Shown: one piece after another, positions 1 to 5,050 of the stretch
Layout: the number at the start of each line of letters is the position of its first letter
Numbering within the stretch: position 1 is the stretch's first letter
Source of the DNA: Bacillota bacterium
Lineage (GTDB): Bacteria > Bacillota > Clostridia > Oscillospirales > Ruminococcaceae
Length of the DNA stretch: 6,369 nt
Assembly: GCA_023457175.1 (NCBI GenBank)
Contig: JAEWMM010000033.1
Span: forward strand, 1 to 6,369
Direction of reading: 5' to 3'
Position numbers and translations under genes: made by a program
Notes under the pieces: model-generated
What the model saw: only the letters and a program-made list of their open reading frames with translations
What the model was told of the DNA's origin: nothing
The model's database searches: none

Positions 1-1262
1 CCGCCCAGCATTGAGCCGTGTTCATTCTGGTTGACCTCCAGCTCGCGCTGGAAGATATCGGCGCACATTTGAGTCCACCGCTCTGAGTGAAGGATGCCGC
101 CGGAGAACCGGATATGACCCGGACACCCGTTAACCTCCGACAATATCCGATAGCAGTGGTAAAGGTTAAACAATACGCCCTCCTGCACCGCCAGATACAG
201 ATCGGAAAGTTTATGCTGGGGCTGAACCTGTAAAAAACCGCCCCTGCGCTCATCATTCCATCCGGGACACCGTTCACCGAATAAAAACGGCAGGAATATC
301 GGACTTGTCTCAATATCCGAAACGTCCTGCTCCAGCTTTGCATAAGAAAGCTTGGAAAGGCCCACCCGTTCCTTAAACCAGTCCACGCAGTTACAGCAGC
401 CGTTGGTCGCAGCGCCCGACAGCCAGCTTTTAGGCGACATATAGCACCATGTGCTGGGCTTGGCCGGAAGAACAGGCCGGTTGGTGGTCAACCGGATAGC
501 GCCGCTGGTGCCAACCGAAAAGGTCATAACGCCATCCTGCACCGCGCCTGCGCCAATCTGGTTCAAGCCGCCGTCCGCATTGGTGGGGATGACCGGAATG
601 CCCGGCTGTACGCCCAGCGCTCCGGCGGCCTGCTCGGTCAGCGGAAAGGTTTCGCTGTAGGACACCAACCGGCTTAATTGCTCTGGCCGGATTCCCAGCT
701 CCTGCATCAAATCGGGATCGAACGATTTGCTCCATGTGTTAAGCAGCCCGGTTCCGGAAGCCAGACATGCCGTTATGACCCGCTGGCCGGTCATCCGGTA
801 GTTGTTATAGGTCCCCTGCCCCATAATATAGTGCTGCTCAAGCTTATAGCCCTGCGCCTTGAGCATCATCAGCTTAAAAAACGGATAAATGGCATTGACC
901 ATGCAGCCCGTTTTTTGATAAAAAGCGTCGACACACGCCTGATTTTGTCTCAGCTCCTTGCAAATGGGAGCCGCCTCTGTATTCGACCACAGGTAAACGG
1001 GCGTCACCGGTTTCATATCCTGATCGCACAGCATCAGACTATGCCATGTGCCGCTCAGGGCGATCATATCCACCGGTCTCTTGTCCAGCAGCTCCCTGCC
1101 GACCGCTATCATGTCCTGATAGACATTTTCTGCATTATGGCGTGTGACGTCCTCATAGTTGTTTTTATAAGCTCTTACCCGGACTTCAAAGGTGTGGTCC
1201 TCGGTCCGGTACAGCATTGCTTTGGCGGAGGTCGTGCTCGCCTCTAACACCAATATATTCAT
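1..1262 (-). CDS. FGGY-family carbohydrate kinase (partial, C-terminus off the left edge)
   Basis: ATP-dependent cytosolic sugar or sugar-acid kinase of the xylulokinase/gluconokinase (FGGY) family. The frame stays open from the ATG at 1262 to the window edge, giving 420 complete codons; family members usually have about 480-510 residues, so only the last part is missing. Visible motifs are the N-terminal phosphate loop (residues 5-14, VLEASTTSAK), the probable catalytic base D230 in TNADGGLNQIG, the second phosphate motif GTSGAIR (251-257), and the adenosine-binding segment starting GGILHSERW (388-396) followed by QMCAD. The start is supported by AGGAGG at 1274-1279, 11 nt upstream. Odd point: the usual D-x-G-T-T of the phosphate loop is E-A-S-T-T here. 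It lies 69 nt downstream of the dehydrogenase on the same strand, so the two are probably co-transcribed. Family assignment is firm; the substrate (gluconate, xylulose or another sugar) is unknown. Confidence 0.93.
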   Translation of the reverse strand, partial: MNILVLEASTTSAKAMLYRTEDHTFEVRVRAYKNNYEDVTRHNAENVYQDMIAVGRELLDKRPVDMIALSGTWHSLMLCDQDMKPVTPVYLWSNTEAAPICKELRQNQACVDAFYQKTGCMVNAIYPFFKLMMLKAQGYKLEQHYIMGQGTYNNYRMTGQRVITACLASGTGLLNTWSKSFDPDLMQELGIRPEQLSRLVSYSETFPLTEQAAGALGVQPGIPVIPTNADGGLNQIGAGAVQDGVMTFSVGTSGAIRLTTNRPVLPAKPSTWCYMSPKSWLSGAATNGCCNCVDWFKERVGLSKLSYAKLEQDVSDIETSPIFLPFLFGERCPGWNDERRGGFLQVQPQHKLSDLYLAVQEGVLFNLYHCYRILSEVNGCPGHIRFSGGILHSERWTQMCADIFQRELEVNQNEHGSMLG

Positions 1263-1331
1263 ATTTTTGCCCGCCTCCTGACATCGTATGCTTGAGAGCG
1301 CCGCCAAGAGGCACTCGCCCGGCGAATTTTG

Positions 1332-2348
1332 CTAAAAATCGGTGCAGTCGACAATGACCTTCACCGTACCCTGACTTTCATCCGCAATCATGTCGAAGAC
1401 GCGCGCGGCATCCTTCATCGGCACAATATGCGTAACCACCCTCTCCAGCTGCTTCTCAATATCCTTGCTGTATTCTACCGCCTGACCAAACTCTTCCTTG
1501 GTATAGACGCGGGTGCCAATCATCCACTGCTCTTTAAAGTTAAGCTGCTGCAGGTTGACTTCATGCGGTTTTTTATGCACTGATACCATGCAGATGGCGC
1601 CGCCGACGCGGGTGATGTTTGTCATATCAATCGCCGCCTGCGCAGAGCCGCTGCACTCAAACAAAACGTCGCAGCCTTCTGCGTCGGTGGCAGCCTTGAC
1701 AACCTGATTTAAGTCTTCCTTCGAGACATTAACCGGCGTCAGGCCCAGCTCGGCCGCGATAGCCAGCCGCTTTTCCGCAATGTCCGAGATAAAGACCTTG
1801 GCCGCGCCGATATTTTTGAGCACAATACCGGTCAGCATGCCGATGGGGCCGGCACCGACGACGACCGCCACATCCCGCGCCTTAAATTCGGCCTGATGCA
1901 CCGCGCGCAAAATGACAGCCAGCGGCTCGATAACCACAGCCGCCCGGTCGCTGACACCGTCGGGCACCTTGAAGAGCACGTCCTCGTCCACATACAGGCT
2001 CTCGCATATACCGCCGTCGGTATCAATGCCGATCAGATTCAGCGTATTGCAGACATGGGAGCTGCCGGTACGGCAGGCGCGGCATGCCCCGCAGAACAGC
2101 AGCGGAAAAGCCACAACCCGGTCGCCTTTTTTAAACTTTTTACCGTCCTCGGTCACGGTGCCTAAAAACTCGTGCCCAAACACCAGAGGCGCTTTAGCCC
2201 GGGGATGGGTTCCCAGATAAATACCGATATCCGATCCGCAGACACCGCAATATTTGACATCTACCCTGACTGCGCCTTCCCTTGCCTGCGGCGTCGGAAT
2301 ATCCTGTAAAACCGCTTGTTTAGGCCCTGCATAAATCAATGCTTTCAT
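1332..2348 (-). CDS. Zinc-dependent medium-chain alcohol/polyol dehydrogenase
   Basis: Cytosolic oxidoreductase of the zinc-containing MDR family (sorbitol, threonine, idonate and butanediol dehydrogenase group), expected to interconvert a secondary alcohol of a sugar or sugar acid and its ketone. At 338 residues it is typical full length. Catalytic-zinc ligands are visible as C37 (in CGVCGSD), H59-E60 (GHE) and E141 (IEPLAV). The structural-zinc cysteines C86, C89, C92 and C100 are all present. The Rossmann motif GAGPIG is at 165-170, and D189 at the end of the second strand suggests NAD rather than NADP. The start has a purine-rich Shine-Dalgarno stretch (GGAGAGGGGAAGGA, 2353-2366 on the minus strand). 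It is the first gene of a probable operon with the FGGY kinase. By analogy with idonate dehydrogenase plus gluconokinase the pair could degrade a sugar acid, but the substrate is inference only. Confidence 0.95.
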   Translation of the reverse strand: MKALIYAGPKQAVLQDIPTPQAREGAVRVDVKYCGVCGSDIGIYLGTHPRAKAPLVFGHEFLGTVTEDGKKFKKGDRVVAFPLLFCGACRACRTGSSHVCNTLNLIGIDTDGGICESLYVDEDVLFKVPDGVSDRAAVVIEPLAVILRAVHQAEFKARDVAVVVGAGPIGMLTGIVLKNIGAAKVFISDIAEKRLAIAAELGLTPVNVSKEDLNQVVKAATDAEGCDVLFECSGSAQAAIDMTNITRVGGAICMVSVHKKPHEVNLQQLNFKEQWMIGTRVYTKEEFGQAVEYSKDIEKQLERVVTHIVPMKDAARVFDMIADESQGTVKVIVDCTDF

Positions 2349-2404
2349 TTTGTCCTTCCCCTCTCCAAATTCTAATCCGTAATTTGCCCGCCATGAAAAA
2401 GTCT

Positions 2405-2529
2405 CATATAGTCAAAACAACCCGGAAATCGGCGCAGGATTGGCGAGAATATTTTGTACACGCCAAGAACGACAACGCAGCGAGGCGTAAACAGACCGCT
2501 AAGCCAGTCCGGTTTTCAGTTGTTTGTTA
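2405..2529 (+). repeat. MITE-like intergenic repeat, copy A
   Basis: Short repeat whose conserved core at 2435-2457 (begins CAGGATTGGCG, ends ATATTTTGT) matches 4939-4961 in the opposite orientation at 21 of 23 positions. The outer end CATATAGTCAAA (2405-2416) is identical to the outer end of copy B at 4832-4843. A second conserved patch (GACAACGCAGCGAGGCGTAAACAGACCGC region, here 2471-2499) resembles the matching part of B. The right end (TTGTTTG, 2520-2526) is degenerate compared with B. It sits only 57 nt upstream of the dehydrogenase start, so it must lie in that operon's leader or promoter region; read on the minus strand its end supplies a TTGACT hexamer. No transposase is encoded. The boundaries are my estimate from the two-copy comparison. 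Confidence 0.6.
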
Positions 2530-2827
2530 ACCTTAAAGGAGCAATGCAAACGGGTCATGGCCGCCCATTCGGCGCTACGAATTATAGAAATAACCGGCTT
2601 GATTAGGGCACAGCGCATCCGATTCAAAGCGGGTCATTATCTACCGACAAAGTCGTCTGGTCATATTTAAAGGTAAGCTCAGAATAATTGTTTCATTTTT
2701 CTAAAAGAAAATACTCCTATTGGCGGGACGTGAAAATAAACGCGCATTTATGCATTGCTTTAACACACTGAATTTTTGCATGTAAAACGCAAGGCTCCTC
2801 TGCGGAAAAATAGTTACCCGGCTCTAA

Positions 2828-2870
2828 GCCCGAACGCCTGAGGACCTTTAAGCTTCTGCTAAAGTCGGGC
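2828..2870. other. Interrupted stem-loop next to the intergenic terminator
   Basis: GCCCGA (2828-2833) pairs perfectly with TCGGGC (2865-2870), and inside it CTTTA (2846-2850) pairs with TAAAG (2860-2864) around a 9-nt loop. This gives 11 base pairs with one 12-nt bulge on one side. It ends six bases before the palindrome at 2876-2899. It does not match any riboswitch class I recognise. Confidence 0.4.
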
Positions 2871-2899
2871 GAAACAAAAACCTTCCGTAGGAAGGTTTT
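2870..2899 (-). terminator. Rho-independent terminator-like hairpin, best read on the minus strand
   Basis: Perfect inverted repeat AAAACCTTCC (2877-2886), loop GTA, GGAAGGTTTT (2890-2899). On the minus strand the stem is followed by TTTTTGTTTC, a reasonable U-tract; on the plus strand only four T precede GCG, so minus-strand termination is favoured. It lies about 145-175 nt downstream of the strong minus-strand promoter at 3053-3081 and about 520 nt upstream of the dehydrogenase. It could therefore end a short RNA or attenuate a long leader. Confidence 0.6.
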
Positions 2900-3052
2900 G
2901 CGTGAGAAAGCATTTTATAAGCGCCTTCTGTTTATACCGGGTTAACTTGAAGTTTAAATTTTTTATGTAAGCTAAGGTATTTATTTAAAAATATTTTTTT
3001 AATAGCTAATTTAATTATTTAAACGTTATTTTGAATCTATTAAGCAGTTATT

Positions 3053-3081
3053 ATTGTATAGTTTGTTTTTCTATTTGTCAA
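3053..3081 (-). promoter_or_regulatory. Near-consensus sigma-70/sigma-A promoter on the minus strand
   Basis: On the minus strand a perfect -35 TTGACA (3076-3081) is followed after exactly 17 nt by TACAAT (3053-3058), one mismatch from the consensus -10. Transcription would start near 3046 and run leftward towards the dehydrogenase 700 nt away, meeting the terminator-like hairpin at 2870-2899 first. The flanks are strongly AT-rich, which helps promoter function but also raises the chance of random matches. Confidence 0.55.
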
Positions 3082-3244
3082 TAGATTTTCAGATTACATG
3101 GCAATGCTATGCAATTCTATTCCCATCCCGTTTATAACCCTAAAAGCGCCCTTTTATATCCGTAAGGATAGAAATTTGTCTCCATTTCAACCAAACATTC
3201 AACACATGATTTAGATATGATTGACGTCTCTATGCTCAAAATTA

Positions 3245-3272
3245 TTGACTTCCCCTCAATGCGTGATAAAAT
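3245..3272 (+). promoter_or_regulatory. Probable promoter of the GntR regulator gene
   Basis: TTGACT (3245-3250) and TAAAAT (3267-3272) are separated by 16 nt, each one or two mismatches from consensus. The expected start near 3279 leaves a leader of roughly 115 nt before the ATG at 3394. The leader contains AGACAAA (3293-3299), the inverse of TTTGTCT at 3175-3181, a possible operator half-site pair. Confidence 0.5.
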
Positions 3273-3381
3273 AGATGCGTAATAAAATTTATAGACAAAC
3301 CTTTAACGCCTCCGGGGCCATTCGAGAATCATGGGTTTTTATAAAATATTTCCACCCGCCTCCGCCCTAATAATGAAAAAT

Positions 3382-3386
3382 GGAAG
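3382..3386 (+). promoter_or_regulatory. Ribosome binding site that fixes the GntR start
   Basis: GGAAG lies 7 nt upstream of the ATG at 3394. The two earlier in-frame ATGs (3331 and 3373) have no comparable purine-rich site, so the 253-codon reading is probably over-extended by 21 codons. Confidence 0.6.
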
Positions 3387-3393
3387 TGAACGA

Positions 3394-4092
3394 ATGTCTG
3401 GTAACACCCAAATCATCGCAAACAACACCTTGGTAGACCTCTCTTATCACAATATTAGAAAAGATATTACAGAAGAGTATTTACCGGCCGGTAAAAAAAT
3501 CAGCCTCTGCGATTTGTGTGAACGCTACGGCGTTAGCACGACGCCCATTAAACAGGCGCTCAACCGGCTGATAACCGAGGGACTAGTAGAAAGCATCCCC
3601 AGAAAGGGGTGGCGGGTAAAGCCGTTCAGTTGGAGCGATATCGACGAACTGTTTGAGCTGCGTCTTATGATGGAGCTGAATTTTGCTGCCCAGGCAACCG
3701 CGGCCGTTAAGACCAGTTCGGCGCTTCAGGCCAAATTTGAACAGAACCTACAGGAAAATCTCGCGCTGGTTGAAAGCTACAATACAGCGGAAGAATTTTT
3801 TCGCACCTATGAGTTAGACCAGCAATTTCACGAGCTGTTTATTCTTTCAAGCGGCAACTGCTCTGCTCTGCGGATTTATAAAGGTCTGAATTCTCACTCT
3901 TATGCCGCTTATCTCTTTGGTAAGCAGCCCCGTCCCCAAACGGTCAACGGTATTTTAGAGCATCAGGCCGTCTATCAAGCAATGCGGGATGGCAACGTTG
4001 AGATGGTTCGCAGCCTGTTGGAGTCCCACATCGAAAATGCAAGAAAAAAGCTTCGGCTCTTTCTTAAATTACAGCAGAATATTCGGCTTTAG
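3394..4092 (+). CDS. GntR-family transcriptional regulator, FadR/FCD subfamily
   Basis: DNA-binding regulator of 232 residues (start chosen at 3394 for its GGAAG site; an upstream ATG at 3331 would add 21 residues with no family likeness). The N-terminal winged helix covers about residues 11-78: recognition region LCERYGVSTTPIKQALNRL (about 41-59) and wing GLVESIPRKGWRV (63-75). The C-terminal helical FCD ligand domain begins around residue 82 (DIDELFELRLMMEL). Its usual metal ligands all seem present: D142 and H146 (DQQFH), H190 (EHQAVYQAM) and H212 (ESHIENA), so a metal-dependent sugar-acid or organic-acid effector site is plausible. It is transcribed away from the dehydrogenase-kinase operon and probably represses it until its substrate is present. 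Effector and operator are unknown. No terminator follows it closely; the first strong one on its strand is at 4706-4755. Confidence 0.94.
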   Translation: MSGNTQIIANNTLVDLSYHNIRKDITEEYLPAGKKISLCDLCERYGVSTTPIKQALNRLITEGLVESIPRKGWRVKPFSWSDIDELFELRLMMELNFAAQATAAVKTSSALQAKFEQNLQENLALVESYNTAEEFFRTYELDQQFHELFILSSGNCSALRIYKGLNSHSYAAYLFGKQPRPQTVNGILEHQAVYQAMRDGNVEMVRSLLESHIENARKKLRLFLKLQQNIRL

Positions 4093-4471
4093 TTTGTCGT
4101 TTTGGGGTGCGAAATTGCCAGACCATAAGTTGATTGCTAAATTGTCCAGTCAAATGCGACAGTTTGTGTCAAAACAGGAAAGAAAACCGCCGTTTAAAGC
4201 GCCTTCTTGGGCTGTTGTTTAATAAGAATCGGCGCAGTCGCCAGACACTGAGAAGAAACGTTGGCCGAATGAATGCCTTTAGGGGAGAATGCCTTCAACA
4301 ATCCATGCCGTAGTCACTGCGCCCTCTTTGGTGAGGGCAATGCGGACCAGTAAAATAAAAAGTCGACCCCAAATCTTCTGAATGGTTATAGCAGGCAACT
4401 TTACCACCGTGAGCTGTTTTGAGGTTTAAGCCGGTCATAACGCTTGGCGCACATTTAGCAGGACAATCAAA
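4093..4471. other. Gene-poor stretch, possible body of a decayed or non-autonomous element
   Basis: No credible gene. A minus-strand frame of 67 codons (4295-4498) begins inside the hairpin at 4472-4492, lacks a Shine-Dalgarno site and ends in a stop. A different minus frame continues with a plausible-looking tail (KGIHSANVSSQCLATAPI, then a lysine-rich end, stopping near 4195). That pattern would fit a frameshifted small ORF or merely a structured non-coding sequence. A perfect 6-bp hairpin GCCCTC-TTTGGT-GAGGGC lies at 4321-4338. The stretch looks to me like multi-copy clostridial intergenic DNA, but I cannot verify copy number here. Confidence 0.4.
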
Positions 4472-4695
4472 ACCACCAGTTGAACTGGTGGTATGCACCA
4501 GCCCTAAAAGGGCATATTACCGGCTCGCCTCTTAAAAGGCCCTGAAAATTCCCCCAAGCGCAGCACATGCACTGCGACTGCTAAAGCAGTGAACTTCGTA
4601 AGCCTTTTGTTTGCAATGAGCCATTCTATTGTCATTCGCTCACTCAATGCTTAAAGCTAAAGCATACGGGGGTTCCCACCGGCAGAGCCCGGTGG
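4472..4695. mobile_element. Hairpin cluster, candidate IS200/IS605-like non-autonomous remnant
   Basis: Six small palindromes stand in 224 bp: ACCACCAGT-TGA-ACTGGTGGT (4472-4492), GCCCT-AAA-AGGGC (4501-4513), GCCT-CTTAAA-AGGC (4527-4540), ACTGC-TAAA-GCAGT (4577-4590), ATGCTT-AAAGCTA-AAGCAT (4647-4665) and CCACCGG-CAGAGC-CCGGTGG (4676-4695). Loops of the GCTAAAGC type (GCTTTAGC on the other strand) are familiar from ends of IS200/IS605 and TnpB-type elements, which use subterminal hairpins instead of inverted repeats. The first and last hairpins share the ACCACC/GGTGGT pattern and could be the two ends. No TnpA or TnpB coding sequence remains. The assignment is inference from structure only. 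Confidence 0.35.
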
Positions 4696-4768
4696 TTTCC
4701 AGTACAAAAAAAGACCGCTTATACGCTGAAAACAAGCGTATGAGCGGTCTTTTTTCCCCGGTGGGAAC
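4672..4768. repeat. Perfect 11-bp inverted repeat enclosing the terminator
   Basis: GTTCCCACCGG (4672-4682) and CCGGTGGGAAC (4758-4768) are exact reverse complements and enclose the terminator at 4706-4755. The left arm can instead pair locally, CCACCGG (4676-4682) with CCGGTGG (4689-4695), so the two structures exclude each other. It may be an element end, an RNA switch, or an insertion scar. Confidence 0.6.
4706..4755. terminator. Strong bidirectional rho-independent terminator
   Basis: AGACCGCTTATACGCT (4712-4727), a 7-nt loop GAAAACA, then AGCGTATGAGCGGTCT (4735-4750): sixteen pairs with a single T-G wobble. The arms are preceded by seven A and followed by six T, so it can work on both strands. 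On the plus strand it is the first strong terminator after the GntR gene, 614 nt downstream of its stop codon; on the minus strand it backs up the methyltransferase terminator. Confidence 0.85.
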
Positions 4769-4831
4769 GACATTATTTTACAGAGCACATGAGGCGCCGG
4801 CCAACAAGCACAACATGCGCGCGTCAGCTTA

Positions 4832-4993
4832 CATATAGTCAAACAAGTCTTGGCGGTCTTCTGCGTCTGGCCGTGTTGTCCTTGGGCACGCGCCAAGCCC
4901 ACCCGCCAAGCCCACCCGCGTTCTCCGCCTTGCCAAACACAAAATATACGCGCCAATCCTGTTCCTGTTCAAGCGGTTTGAACTATGACTATA
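4832..4993 (-). repeat. MITE-like intergenic repeat, copy B, inverted relative to copy A
   Basis: Second copy of the repeat at 2405-2529, in opposite orientation. The left end CATATAGTCAAAC (4832-4844) equals the left end of A, and the right end reads TTATAGTCA on the minus strand (4984-4992), so this copy has imperfect terminal inverted repeats. The conserved core is 4939-4961, with 21 of 23 positions shared with A. The middle is about 40 bp longer than in A and includes the 13-nt tandem duplication at 4891-4916. Its right end abuts and partly supplies the A/T-tract of the methyltransferase terminator. No coding capacity. Confidence 0.6.
4891..4916 (+). repeat. Tandem duplication of a 13-nt unit
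   Basis: CGCCAAGCCCACC occurs twice head to tail (4891-4903 and 4904-4916) without mismatch. It lies inside repeat copy B and accounts for part of its extra length compared with copy A. Confidence 0.85.
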
Positions 4994-5037
4994 AAAAATA
5001 CCGCGGCGCTGAAATTGATACAGCGCAGGCGGTATTT
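4993..5037 (-). terminator. Rho-independent terminator of the rRNA methyltransferase gene
   Basis: On the minus strand AAATACCGC (5029-5037) pairs with GCGGTATTT (4996-5004), and an inner GCGCTG/CAGCGC stem (5021-5026 with 5006-5011) closes a 9-nt loop; a run of six T follows (4993-4998). It starts 13 nt after the methyltransferase stop codon. Confidence 0.85.
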
Positions 5038-5050
5038 ATGCTTATGACAA

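Larger units (their letters stand above)
2349..3393. other. Long intergenic region between divergent dehydrogenase and GntR genes
   Basis: About 1 kb without a convincing protein-coding gene. A 63-codon plus-strand frame (2339-2530) starts inside the dehydrogenase and runs through repeat A, with no usable ribosome site, so I treat it as chance. From left to right the stretch holds repeat A (2405-2529), a near-direct repeat of CGGGTCAT (2551-2558 and 2630-2637), a hairpin (2828-2870), a terminator-like palindrome (2876-2899), a very AT-rich block (about 2950-3070), a strong minus-strand promoter (3053-3081) and the GntR promoter (3245-3272). Divergent operons controlled by a GntR protein are normally separated by only a few hundred bases, so the length is unusual and may reflect insertions. 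Confidence 0.7.

Noticed and set aside
678..1247. Plus-strand 189-codon open frame
   Set aside because: It is antisense to the FGGY kinase, whose motifs run continuously on the minus strand. The plus frame has no family likeness and no ribosome site.
1263..1331. Possible hairpin between dehydrogenase and kinase as a terminator
   Set aside because: Only short GC stems are possible and no T-run follows, so read-through and co-transcription are more likely.
2369..2374. TAGAAT as a -10 box for the dehydrogenase on the minus strand
   Set aside because: The hexamer 17 nt upstream (TTCATG) matches the -35 poorly, and the resulting start would cut into the Shine-Dalgarno stretch.
2339..2530. Plus-strand 63-codon frame upstream of the dehydrogenase
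   Set aside because: It begins inside the dehydrogenase start region, crosses repeat copy A and lacks a Shine-Dalgarno site. The basic composition comes from the repeat.
2581..2586. Perfect TATAAT on the minus strand, 230 nt from the dehydrogenase
   Set aside because: No acceptable -35 at 16-18 nt and no extended -10. It could still serve an activated promoter, so it is mentioned only with the CGGGTCAT repeat.
2541..2605. 20-codon plus-strand ORF after AAAGGAG
   Set aside because: The GGAG is only two bases from the ATG, too close for initiation, and the peptide resembles nothing known.
4629..4838. Plus-strand 69-codon frame and overlapping minus-strand 99-codon frame (4657-4956)
   Set aside because: Both run through the strong terminator hairpin and repeat copy B, have no ribosome sites and show low-complexity or biased composition.
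4891..4916. Tandem CGCCAAGCCCACC units as a CRISPR-like array
   Set aside because: Only two adjacent units with no spacer between them; a simple local duplication.
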